Source of the DNA: Marinicella marina
Lineage (GTDB): Bacteria; Pseudomonadota; Gammaproteobacteria; Xanthomonadales; Marinicellaceae
Assembly: GCF_030065545.1 (NCBI RefSeq)
Contig: NZ_JASJNC010000001.1
Location: 372,001 to 436,000, forward strand
Length of the DNA: 64,000 nt
Direction: 5' to 3'
In this document: positions 34,639 through 43,014 of the stretch, one piece after another
Numbering within the stretch: the first letter of the stretch is position 1
How the letters are laid out: every line of letters starts with the position of its first letter
Made by a program: the position numbers and the translations under genes
Notes under the pieces: generated by a model
Told to the model about the DNA's origin: nothing
Database searches by the model: none
The model's input: only the letters and a program-made list of their open reading frames with translations

Positions 34639-35600
34639 ACGTTCATATAGTCCATTTGCCACATACTTTTCCCTATCTTTTGAACCTGTCTTTGGCTTTT
34701 CATCAACACGGCTTTGAGCGGGTAACTTTGGTGGCTAACGGATTTGATCAACAGCAGTTCCAACAGTTGCAAGAACTAACAGCAGCATATGATTTTGTGC
34801 GCTTACTGGATATCCCCTCCAAGCGCATTTTAAGTCATGGACAAGCATTGAACCATGCCTTTGCTGTCAGCGATGATCGGTATTTCTGTTTTGCCGATCA
34901 TGACATATTTCCAACCCAAAACTTGGCAGATTTGATAGGCGAGCATACCGCAAAACATGATGTGGTCTGTTTTGGTGATCGGCCTGAAAATACAGCCGTC
35001 GATTACAAAGGTTTTGCGGCATCAGCGACCCGCACTCAATCCGGGACTCCGCTGGCAACTTCGTTTTTCTCTGTTTATAACAGAGCCGCTACAAGTGCGG
35101 CCATGGCACAGCAAAATATTGGTTTTGAGCAATATTTTCGCCGCAGCCAAATGCCAGGTAATTGGGCTAAACATCCTGATATTGCTATGTTGAAAGAACC
35201 GTTTTTGGTTGATACTTGTAAATTGTTGTCGCTGGTAATGCATCAAATGGACTGCTCTGTGTCACACCTGGGAGAAGGCTATGTTTGTCATTTAGGTGGC
35301 CTTTGTGGTGCCATTAACCGATACACCAACAGTGGAAAAAAACAGGTAAAAATATTTTCGATTAATGATGTCCCTAATGAAAATGAGCTGCATGAATATT
35401 ATCAATTACACCAAAAGCGTCATCCTAAAGTGATGGAAATCAAACGTGCCATCTCAGATTATGCCCTACAATTATTGATAGCCCATCAGGGTGGTAAGGA
35501 GTTGCCCCAATTCCAGGTTGAACATGAAATGATCCGTTCTGCAGTGACAAGTATTGAACAAGAAACGGCGCTGGTTTTCAAATCAACGCCGTTGTTGTAA
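34635..35600 (+). CDS. GT-A-like protein, tandem paralog 2
   Basis: 321 residues from a GTG that overlaps the upstream stop (GTGA). Features parallel those of paralog 1: VTLVANGFDQ, ILSHGQALNHAFA, YFCFADHDIFP (acidic DHD), TPLATSFFSVYN, IGFEQYF, DTCKLLSLVMHQM and VCHLGGLCGAI. The most conserved blocks are around the putative DxD and the H-GGL segment, which are candidates for the donor-metal and acceptor sites. No transmembrane segments. A glycosyltransferase or nucleotide-sugar-handling role is inferred from fold features and neighbours; no activity can be assigned. Confidence 0.75.
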   Translation: MNVHIVHLPHTFPYLLNLSLAFHQHGFERVTLVANGFDQQQFQQLQELTAAYDFVRLLDIPSKRILSHGQALNHAFAVSDDRYFCFADHDIFPTQNLADLIGEHTAKHDVVCFGDRPENTAVDYKGFAASATRTQSGTPLATSFFSVYNRAATSAAMAQQNIGFEQYFRRSQMPGNWAKHPDIAMLKEPFLVDTCKLLSLVMHQMDCSVSHLGEGYVCHLGGLCGAINRYTNSGKKQVKIFSINDVPNENELHEYYQLHQKRHPKVMEIKRAISDYALQLLIAHQGGKELPQFQVEHEMIRSAVTSIEQETALVFKSTPLL

Positions 35601-35618
35601 ATTTGGCAGGGCGCTGAA

Positions 35619-36284
35619 TTAAAAGCTGTCTGGCCCTTTTCTTTGAGTGATGGGCTTTGTGCGGCGTTTCTTTTCCAAAACCACAATACTGTCAAAATAA
35701 TGCATGCCAGCAATATTTTCGGTGTAATAATTTGGCTCTAAGTCATCGTTGAATCGCTTGTGCCAACCGTGCATGTAGTCAATCCAATTCTTGCTGTACT
35801 CAACAAATGTATCTGGTTTTTCCAGGCCACCACCATGCTTCTCAGAGTAACTGGTGTGTAAGTCTTCAACAATGTAAAGCCCACCTTCTTTCAGTCTTGG
35901 AAACATACACTCAAAAGTGACTATTTGTTCATGCATGTGGTGACCACCATCATCTAGAATGATGTCGAATTCACCAAACTCATCGTGGATTTTGTCATGG
36001 GTTTCAACATCACCTTGGTCGCCAATTCTGATCACAATGCGATCCTCTTCCAAAGCTTTGCAGCGGTCTTTGATATCTACACCGACGATTTGTGATTTTT
36101 TATGAAAGTACCATTTCCACATTTGTAATGAACCACCGTGACCAATGCCGTATTCCAACATTTTGATAGGTTTATTTCGGTAGGGCCTCAGATAGGTTTC
36201 ATAAACAGGAAAGTAGTGTAACCATTTACTGATTCTTCGGTGTTTTCCATTGGTAAAAAAATCAATCAATTTTTTCTCAAACAT
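35619..36284 (-). CDS. SAM-dependent methyltransferase (sugar O-methyltransferase-like)
   Basis: 221 residues. MLEYGIGHGGSLQMWKWYF is the SAM-binding motif I; IVGVDIKDRCKAL supplies the acidic ribose contact and FDIILDDGGHHMHEQI a metal-coordinating or catalytic Asp/His cluster. This pattern matches the class I group that O-methylates sugars in macrolide and anthracycline tailoring. A good ribosome-binding site (AGAGGAGAAACAACC) precedes ATG 36284. It is convergent with the tandem paralogs. In this island it most likely methylates a glycan residue. Confidence 0.82.
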   Translation of the reverse strand: MFEKKLIDFFTNGKHRRISKWLHYFPVYETYLRPYRNKPIKMLEYGIGHGGSLQMWKWYFHKKSQIVGVDIKDRCKALEEDRIVIRIGDQGDVETHDKIHDEFGEFDIILDDGGHHMHEQIVTFECMFPRLKEGGLYIVEDLHTSYSEKHGGGLEKPDTFVEYSKNWIDYMHGWHKRFNDDLEPNYYTENIAGMHYFDSIVVLEKKRRTKPITQRKGPDSF

Positions 36285-36544
36285 GGTTGTTTCTCCTCTC
36301 CTGGGCAGTGTTGCAATAAACAGTTTTATGATTGTCTTAAAGCGGGTTAGATCAGGTCAGTTTATCACCTTGATTTTTTGGGTTTTTGTGTTGCAGTTAT
36401 AAAATCATACCACAACCAAACACCCCAGTAGTTTTAAGACGTTGCGCGAATTTTAGCAGCCTCAAAGGGTTTTACCCAGAGATTTTAGGTGAATTCAGAA
36501 CAAAATAACAGATAACAGAAAAAAGCCACGCCGCAGTTCTGCTT

Positions 36545-37471
36545 TTAACCGGCACGGTGCTTATTACTATTGATAGTTGTGTTCAATTTTTGCCACAAAG
36601 CTTCAGTTTCAGCTTTAATCCATTTAATCTGCTTGGTGCTGAATGGCGGGTAACTGATTTCTTCTGGGGCCGATGCTGAAATACTGAAAGATTTTTCTCG
36701 ACGTAATAACACGTTTTTTGACTCCAGAGAGCCGCCTTTTTTGAATTCATCGTCCATACAAGTTAACTGCTCAAATGGTAAGGATATTTGTTGCGCTGAT
36801 TGTCCTAATGTCGAGGCAATTTGTTCTAAGTGGTGTTGTGGTGACTCACAGAATTGTTGGTAGTTTATGAACATGTCTACGTGTTCAATGTGTTGCAGTA
36901 AAAATTCAAAAACAGCCTGCCACACAGCGACAATTTGTTTCAATGCATCTTCATCAATCAGTTTTTGCCAGTTGTTGGGTTTGACCCCCCACCAAAAGTC
37001 AGCAGCGGACTGTTTTTCTCGGTAAAGCTTTTTGGAAAAAGAATAAATGTTAGCAACAGGCTCGCGCAGTACCACCACGATTTTGCATGTGGGAAAGACT
37101 TTTTTAAGCCACGGCAGTCGGACGATTAAGTTGGGGTTTTTATTCATCAAAACAGGTGTTTTAACTGCGGCTCGTTTAATCTTTAAAGTCAACAATTCAT
37201 GTTGATCAGGTGTGAAGTCATCGGCTAACATTTGATGTCCCTTTTGACCCAAGTGTTTTTGGTAAACAGTACCACATGGTGCTGAGGAGGGATTGGTAAC
37301 TGGGTCATCGCCCCAAAACAACTTACCTTCAGGCAGGAATGGGTTTTCTATGAACCCTTGAGCCATAAGTACCCTGTTCAGTAACGAAGTCCCTGATTTT
37401 TGGATGCCTGTGACAAACATGAGTTTCGGGTTCATTTCAGGGTCAGTTTTTTTATCTGAGTATTGGTTCAT
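36545..37471 (-). CDS. Sulfotransferase-family protein
   Basis: 308 residues. LMFVTGIQKSGTSLLNRVLM is the PAPS 5'-phosphosulfate loop, and IVVVLREPVANIYSFSKKLY the 3'-phosphate motif (R-x-P-x-x-x-x-x-S). The start ATG shares its A with the stop of the upstream epimerase gene (TAATG), which indicates translational coupling; an internal Met at residue 13 is possible. It is the third sulfotransferase-like gene within 7 kb. Coupling with a nucleotide-sugar epimerase supports action on the same sugar pathway. Confidence 0.85.
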   Translation of the reverse strand: MNQYSDKKTDPEMNPKLMFVTGIQKSGTSLLNRVLMAQGFIENPFLPEGKLFWGDDPVTNPSSAPCGTVYQKHLGQKGHQMLADDFTPDQHELLTLKIKRAAVKTPVLMNKNPNLIVRLPWLKKVFPTCKIVVVLREPVANIYSFSKKLYREKQSAADFWWGVKPNNWQKLIDEDALKQIVAVWQAVFEFLLQHIEHVDMFINYQQFCESPQHHLEQIASTLGQSAQQISLPFEQLTCMDDEFKKGGSLESKNVLLRREKSFSISASAPEEISYPPFSTKQIKWIKAETEALWQKLNTTINSNKHRAG

Positions 37472-38478
37472 TAATTACTGTATTGAGTGCCATGCTTGGT
37501 CTCAGTGCTTGGCTTTTGTTGAATAATTTCATTCACACCTTGTTTGAGGTTTATTAGCGGCGACCACTGGGTTAAGCGCCTGAATTCGCTGGCATCAAGA
37601 ACGGCCTCTTTGACGTCACAGCTGCGTCCCCTTGAGTTTGTTATTTGTGCTGTTTTTCCTAAGTTTTCTTCAATTAAACCAATTAATTGGTTGATGCTGG
37701 TACCGATACCGGTTCCAATGTTGAATGTGCCATTCAATGTAGTGGCTTCTATTGCTGCACAAAAGGCAGCTGCAATGTCTCTTACATGTATAAAATCCCT
37801 CACCACTTCGCCATCACCCCATATGTTTACGGTTATGTTTTGCTTCAGTGCTGAGATAAAAAAAGGAATCAGTCCGGTGGGTGTCAGATTGGGAGCAAGG
37901 TGTAAACCATAGGCATTACCGATGCGTAAAACCACCGGTAAAGTGGCAGTTCCTCTGCTTAATAAGTTCAAATACTTTTCACTGGCCAATTTTGCGATGC
38001 CATAAGAAGAGATTGGCTCAGTGGGGCAGCCTTCAGTCAAGGGTGATTTGCTTGAGTTGCCATACACTGAACCGCCACTTGATGCGAAAACTACTTTGCT
38101 GACTCCAATATCAATTGCCAAGTCGAACAAAGCGGCCGTAAACGCCAAGTTTTCGGTGATGTCCTTTTGGTAACTTTGGCGGTTGTCATTGGGCACTTGA
38201 GACCAGCCCAAGTGGATCAATACATCCCCCTGATCTAATGAAGGAGCAACCGCAGAGGCGTCACTATATGGGTACTCAATGACTTTTTTGAGGCAATTAT
38301 GGTTCAGAAGCCCTTGGGGTATTTGTTTGATGCGCGATGAAGAGTCAAGCAAAATGACCCTCTGGTTGTTCTGTGTCAATTGATGAGCAATATGCAATCC
38401 CAGAAAACCAGCTCCCCCTAAAATAACTACATTGTTGGTTTTTGAATGAAAAAGGTTGGTTGTTTGGGGGCTTGACAT
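37471..38478 (-). CDS. NAD-dependent sugar epimerase/dehydratase (extended SDR)
   Basis: 335 residues. VVILGGAGFLGLHIAHQL is the Rossmann GxxGxxG dinucleotide loop; SSYGIAKLASEKYL gives the catalytic Tyr-x-x-x-Lys and FASSGGSVYG the catalytic Ser region. RDFIHVRDIAAAFCAAIE and FNIGTG are typical of GalE/RmlB-type extended SDRs that act on nucleotide sugars. It probably makes the NDP-sugar used by the nearby transferases. Overlaps the sulfotransferase gene downstream by one base. I cannot tell 4-epimerase from other activities. Confidence 0.88.
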   Translation of the reverse strand: MSSPQTTNLFHSKTNNVVILGGAGFLGLHIAHQLTQNNQRVILLDSSSRIKQIPQGLLNHNCLKKVIEYPYSDASAVAPSLDQGDVLIHLGWSQVPNDNRQSYQKDITENLAFTAALFDLAIDIGVSKVVFASSGGSVYGNSSKSPLTEGCPTEPISSYGIAKLASEKYLNLLSRGTATLPVVLRIGNAYGLHLAPNLTPTGLIPFFISALKQNITVNIWGDGEVVRDFIHVRDIAAAFCAAIEATTLNGTFNIGTGIGTSINQLIGLIEENLGKTAQITNSRGRSCDVKEAVLDASEFRRLTQWSPLINLKQGVNEIIQQKPSTETKHGTQYSN

Positions 38479-38754
38479 AAGTTAATGGGTTAAGTGAATT
38501 TAATTGTAAAGACAACCACTGCAAAAATGGTGCTTATGGGTTCAATTATAACCTTAATCCTGCGAAATTTATCGAAAGATGCTATGTAAGCACATGCCAC
38601 ATCTGGATTATTTATGGTCTCATGAGTTGGCATTCGATTGTCGAGGACTTTGATGTATACTACTGCAAGCCAACCAATGGGTTTCAACTTAATCCAATGG
38701 CTGCGTTATTTGAACTTATTTATTTGTCATTCACAACACAGGAAAACAAGCTTC

Positions 38755-39705
38755 ATGAGTGAAGTAAAGCACAAAACAGCTATTTTGTTGGTTGTTGAGA
38801 AAGGCTATATTGAACATCAAGCCAAATTGTTGGTTGAGTCTATTCATACTTTTTACGGTGGTGATAAAGCCACACTTGATGTATTTTCTTTCTCCCCCAG
38901 AAAAAACTTCAAGCCTGATGCGTCCACCTATGAGTTCTTGTCACAATATGTTACCCATCACTTTGATGAAAATTTAAATACCGAGTTTGAAGAGTTCCCA
39001 TTGATAAATGGTCACATCGGAGCCAGCTTTTTTGAACAAAATTTTCCAGAATACAGCCAAATCATGTTGCTAGATACCGACACGGTATTCTTACAAGATT
39101 TTGATTTTTTATTACAGCAAGCAGGCAGTGGCTTGTATCTGGCCCCAGTGGATAACAAAGGTGTTGGTTCGTCAGGAGTGGCAGATGAAAACCATGCCTT
39201 TTGGCGGCAGCTTTATGCTTTTCTTGCTATTGATGAGCCCACCAGTAAAGTGGTCACTACAGTTGGTCAGGACCGAATCTGGCCTTACTACAATGCAGGC
39301 TTTGTTTGTGCCAGAGGTATACCTGGTTTTTATACCCAATGGCTGACTTACTTCAAAACGATATATGCATCAAATATTCGCAGTGTTTTTACTGGTAAAC
39401 ATGGTTCAAAATCAATATTTTTAGAGCAAGTGGCCTTGGCCTTGACCGCACAACAACACCGGGAATCTATTATTGATTTACCCAAAAGTATCAACTACCC
39501 CATACCATTTCACCCGCGTTTGAAGCATCGATCAGATGCTTTGGCCTTGTCTGATTTGGTGCACCTCCACTACCACCGATGGTTTCAACACCCTGGGTTT
39601 TTGACTCACATTGCTACGCCTGAGGAAATGAGCACAGAAAGTATCAAGTGGCTCGCTGCGCGCTTGCCTTTATCGCCGCGCATCAACGACCCCTTTAAGT
39701 GTTGA
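38755..39705 (+). CDS. GT8-like glycosyltransferase
   Basis: 316 residues from ATG 38755 (AGGAAAACAAGCTTC gives a ribosome-binding site); the reading frame continues upstream to 38638 but that part has no protein-like features. TAILLVVEKGYIEHQAKLLV opens a GT-A fold; IMLLDTDTVFLQDFDFLL contains the DxD metal site; WPYYNAGFVCARG and HLHYHRWFQHPGFL resemble the N-x-G and H-x-x-x-x-x-x-W motifs of GT8-like enzymes. Family assignment is moderate. It probably transfers a sugar from an NDP donor within the same glycan pathway. Confidence 0.75.
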   Translation: MSEVKHKTAILLVVEKGYIEHQAKLLVESIHTFYGGDKATLDVFSFSPRKNFKPDASTYEFLSQYVTHHFDENLNTEFEEFPLINGHIGASFFEQNFPEYSQIMLLDTDTVFLQDFDFLLQQAGSGLYLAPVDNKGVGSSGVADENHAFWRQLYAFLAIDEPTSKVVTTVGQDRIWPYYNAGFVCARGIPGFYTQWLTYFKTIYASNIRSVFTGKHGSKSIFLEQVALALTAQQHRESIIDLPKSINYPIPFHPRLKHRSDALALSDLVHLHYHRWFQHPGFLTHIATPEEMSTESIKWLAARLPLSPRINDPFKC

Positions 39706-39793
39706 TTGTTTAAATCAAACCTTAGCGGCACTGAGCACTGCTCAAGAACCCTGCAATCAGTTACAATAAGTGATTTGAACAGACCTTATATTC

Positions 39794-42481
39794 ATGCCCA
39801 ATAAAACCCTTTACCTTGTTGATGGTTCGTCCTACTTGTTCCGCGCCTTTTTTTCACCCGGCTTGAATCGATTGAAGAGTAAAGACGGCCACCCCACAGG
39901 CGTGATGTATGGCGTGACCAACATGCTACAACGGATGTTGGATGAATATGATCCTGAACACATGGTGGTGGTATTTGATGCCAAAGGCAAAACCTTCAGG
40001 CACGACATGTACCCAGAATACAAAGCCAACCGACCGCCCATGCCGGATGACTTGCGCATGCAGTTGCAGCCGACCAAGGATCTGATCAAGGCGTTGGGTA
40101 TACCGATGCTTGAAGTGCCGCATGTAGAAGCCGATGATGTGATTGGCACATTGGTAAAAAAAGCAGAAAAACTGGGTATTGAAACATTGGTCTCTACCAG
40201 TGACAAAGATTTAGCACAGTTGGTCTCTGCACATGTGACGCTGGTCAATACCATGTCTGACTATGTGATGGACGAGGCCGGTGTGGTTGAAAAATTTGGT
40301 GTAGAGCCTGACCAAATCATTGACTATTTGGCGTTGATTGGTGATTCTTCTGACAACATACCAGGGGTCAATAAAGTAGGACCAAAAACCGCGGTCAAAT
40401 GGCTTGAGGAATACAAAACAGTTGATAACATCATTGCCCATGCCGATGACTTCAAAGGCAAAGTAGGTGAATACCTGCGAGAAGGCATTGAACAACTTAA
40501 ATTATCCCGTGAACTGGTGGTGATTAAAAAAGACTGTGATGTTGATTACCAAGTAGGCGATTTTGAATTGCAGGCCAAAGACGTCAAAAGCCTGAATGAG
40601 TTGGGCAATAAGTTTAATATGAAACGGTTTGCCGAATTGTCAGAGGAGGATGCAGCGGCTGATGAACCCGCAGAAAAAATTGAATATACATGTATTCAAG
40701 ACATGGATGAATTAGGCCAGTGGCTGGAAAAAATTAAAAAAGCCGGGTTGGTGGCATTTGACCTGGAGACTGACTCACTGAATCCAATCGGCGCTAACAT
40801 CATTGGCCTGTCTTTTGCTTATGAAGCAGGTAACGCAGCTTATGTGCCCATTGCACACGAACAAATGAACCAAGACAGCAAAGCAGAGCAATTGGATTTA
40901 ACAGAAGTTTTGGCCTTGGTCATACCGGTGCTGCAACAAGTTGATGTGGTGGGGCAACACTTTAAATACGATTTAAATGTTCTGTCTAATTATGACATCA
41001 ACCTAGACAGTCAGAAATTCGATACCATGCTTGAGTCATATGTGCTTAATGCTTCGGCTTCCAGGCATGATATGGACTCCTTAGCCGACTTCTATTTGCA
41101 TAAAAAAACCGTCAAATATGAGGACATCTGTGGCAAAGGGGCGAAACAAATTCCATTCGCTCAGGTCGCCATTGAGGATGCCACACATTATGCCGCTGAA
41201 GATGCTGACATCACTTTACAGCTACACCAAGAACTTTGGAGCCAGTTAGAAAAAGCGGATCAAGCCAAAGTTTTTACTGATTTAGAAATGCCTTTGGTAC
41301 AAGTATTGGCTGGTATGGAACAACGAGGTGTGCTGATAGATCGCACAGAACTGGCCAAACAAAGTAAACACCTTGCACATGCCATGAACAAGCTACAGCT
41401 GAAAGCTTATGACATAGCCGGCAAAGAATTCAACCTTGGTTCGCCCAAACAATTACAGGTGATTTTATTTGAAGAGCAGGGCATCCCAGTATTGAAAAAG
41501 ACCGCCACTGGACAAGCATCGACGGCAGAGGATGTTTTACAGGATTTGTCAGCGGACTATGAGTTACCAGCGGTGATTTTAGAATACCGCTCATTGAGTA
41601 AATTAAAGAGCACTTACACCGACAAGTTGCCCCTGGAAATCAACGACAAAACGGGTCGGGTTCATACCTCTTATCACCAGGCCGTTGCAATCACCGGCCG
41701 CTTGTCATCGTCAAATCCAAACCTGCAAAATATTCCTATCAGGACAGAGGAAGGCCGCAAAGTACGCAAGGCCTTTGTGGCACCAGAGGGGTGGCAGTTG
41801 ATGGCTGCTGACTATTCTCAAATTGAATTACGCATCATGGCGCATCTGTCACAAGATGAAAATTTATTAAGGGCCTTCAACGAGGATGTTGATGTGCACA
41901 GTCAAACCGCTTCACAGGTTTTTGATACGCCACTGGATGCGGTCAGTGGCGAACAACGCCGTGCAGCCAAAGCAATTAACTTTGGTTTGATGTATGGTAT
42001 GAGCGCATTTGGTTTATCGAAACAACTGCATATCGGCCGCAAAGAAGCCTCTAACTACATGAAGCAGTATTTTGCTCAATACCCCAAAGTCAAAGGATTC
42101 ATCGATTCAGTCAAAGAGCAAGCGGCTGAACAAGGCTATTTAGACACATTATTTGGTCGCCGATTGTACTTTCCTGAAATCAATAACCGCAACGCCAGGG
42201 TTCGTTCTGGTGCTGAACGAGCAGCCATCAATGCGCCGATGCAAGGCAGTGCCGCTGACATCATCAAAAAAGCCATGTTGGCAGTTGAGGACGCAATCAA
42301 AACAGCTGATGACATTCGTGTCATCATGCAGGTACATGATGAATTGGTGTTTGAAGTGAAGCAGGGTGTGGCAGAAAAATGGGCCAATAAAATCAAAACA
42401 GTGATGGAATCAGTGGTTGAGTTGGATGTACCGCTGGTGGTGGATTATGGCATTGGTGAGAACTGGGACGAGGCCCATTAA
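39794..42481 (+). CDS. polA: DNA polymerase I
   Basis: 895 residues (E. coli 928). The N-terminal 5' nuclease begins YLVDGSSYLFRAF and carries VVFDAKGKTFRH, EADDVIGTL and SDKDLAQLV. The 3'-5' exonuclease is intact in its first motif (AFDLETDSL, Asp323 and Glu325) and the AAEDADITLQL segment. The polymerase domain has AADYSQIELRIMAHLS (Asp673, motif A), RRAAKAINFGLMYGMSAFGL (motif B) and QVHDELVFEV (Asp849, motif C). It fills gaps and removes RNA primers during replication and repair. An intergenic stretch of 533 bp with DnaA boxes follows. Confidence 0.97.
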   Translation: MPNKTLYLVDGSSYLFRAFFSPGLNRLKSKDGHPTGVMYGVTNMLQRMLDEYDPEHMVVVFDAKGKTFRHDMYPEYKANRPPMPDDLRMQLQPTKDLIKALGIPMLEVPHVEADDVIGTLVKKAEKLGIETLVSTSDKDLAQLVSAHVTLVNTMSDYVMDEAGVVEKFGVEPDQIIDYLALIGDSSDNIPGVNKVGPKTAVKWLEEYKTVDNIIAHADDFKGKVGEYLREGIEQLKLSRELVVIKKDCDVDYQVGDFELQAKDVKSLNELGNKFNMKRFAELSEEDAAADEPAEKIEYTCIQDMDELGQWLEKIKKAGLVAFDLETDSLNPIGANIIGLSFAYEAGNAAYVPIAHEQMNQDSKAEQLDLTEVLALVIPVLQQVDVVGQHFKYDLNVLSNYDINLDSQKFDTMLESYVLNASASRHDMDSLADFYLHKKTVKYEDICGKGAKQIPFAQVAIEDATHYAAEDADITLQLHQELWSQLEKADQAKVFTDLEMPLVQVLAGMEQRGVLIDRTELAKQSKHLAHAMNKLQLKAYDIAGKEFNLGSPKQLQVILFEEQGIPVLKKTATGQASTAEDVLQDLSADYELPAVILEYRSLSKLKSTYTDKLPLEINDKTGRVHTSYHQAVAITGRLSSSNPNLQNIPIRTEEGRKVRKAFVAPEGWQLMAADYSQIELRIMAHLSQDENLLRAFNEDVDVHSQTASQVFDTPLDAVSGEQRRAAKAINFGLMYGMSAFGLSKQLHIGRKEASNYMKQYFAQYPKVKGFIDSVKEQAAEQGYLDTLFGRRLYFPEINNRNARVRSGAERAAINAPMQGSAADIIKKAMLAVEDAIKTADDIRVIMQVHDELVFEVKQGVAEKWANKIKTVMESVVELDVPLVVDYGIGENWDEAH

Positions 42482-42523
42482 AAGTTTGTTGCAGTAACGT
42501 TCGGCCTACATGGATGTTAGTCT

Positions 42524-42557
42524 GCCGCTTGAGCAGGGAGGCGTAAGCAGCCTTTTT
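42524..42557 (+). terminator. Probable terminator of polA
   Basis: An imperfect stem (GCCGCTT / AAGCAGC, one mismatch) with a long loop is followed by TTTTTATTT, about 43 bp past the polA stop. Stem quality is mediocre. Confidence 0.4.
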
Positions 42558-42759
42558 ATTTATTGGTGTTAACCTATGAAGCGGAAGCTTGTTGCTTGAA
42601 TAAAACATTCAAACCTTTCCTTACCCTAAGGGGGTGCGACAAGTGCCCTTGAACACCTTAAAAGGCAACAACCTGTGGCAATGAGCTGCTGCTGTGTTGA
42701 ATTCAACCTGTGATTACTTGTGGCTTGAATATTTTAAAAAAAGTGTTGACACTGTTTAT

Positions 42760-42972
42760 TTATTCACAGTTGTTCATTGGCGTGTCACAAAACAAGAATT
42801 TAGCCAAATACATTCGGCTAATACATTTAAAAAATCTCATAACCTATTGATAAATATGGGATATGGTTGCTGGTTAATTATTAACCACATCGTCCTTCGG
42901 TCAAACAGGTAAAGACTCAAACCAGAAAAAACCAAAGTTATTAACAAAGTTATCCACAGCTTTTGTGGATAA
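42760..42972. promoter_or_regulatory. Cluster of three consensus DnaA boxes (candidate origin element)
   Basis: TTATTCACA (42760-42768, plus) and TTATCCACA (42950-42958, plus) match the TTATNCACA consensus exactly. TGTGGATAA (42964-42972) is an exact minus-strand box; the last two form a head-to-head palindrome of 23 bp. TTAACCACA at 42881-42889 is a one-mismatch candidate. With 8 fixed bases a match is expected about once per 33 kb on both strands, so three in 213 bp is well above chance. Flanks are AT-rich. This could be an origin, a DnaA-titrating site, or a DnaA-controlled promoter. Confidence 0.55.
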
Positions 42973-43014
42973 GTGAAATTTTTGTGAAAAGGAATTGTTA
43001 TGGTATTTTATTAA

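Larger units (their letters stand above)
42482..43014 (+). other. Long convergent intergenic region: hairpins plus DnaA boxes
   Basis: No convincing gene is seen between the convergent polA and permease genes. The first 240 bp contain small hairpins: a terminator-like structure at 42524-42557, TTGAAT/ATTCAA at 42596-42612, CCTTA/TAAGG just after, and a GTTGAATTCAAC palindrome near 42700. Downstream it becomes AT-rich, with the DnaA boxes listed separately and a perfect TGGTTAAT/ATTAACCA inverted repeat at 42871-42887. Convergent gene pairs are normally separated by only short spacers, so the length and structure suggest a non-coding function: an RNA, a replication element, or both. Confidence 0.6.

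Noticed and set aside
36285-36544. 260-bp spacer between the methyltransferase and sulfotransferase genes
   Set aside because: Only a weak imperfect hairpin after the sulfotransferase stop and no convincing small gene or RNA could be seen.
42745-42785. TTGACA (42746-42751) as a promoter in the polA downstream region
   Set aside because: No reasonable -10 element follows at 16-18 bp, so no promoter call was made.
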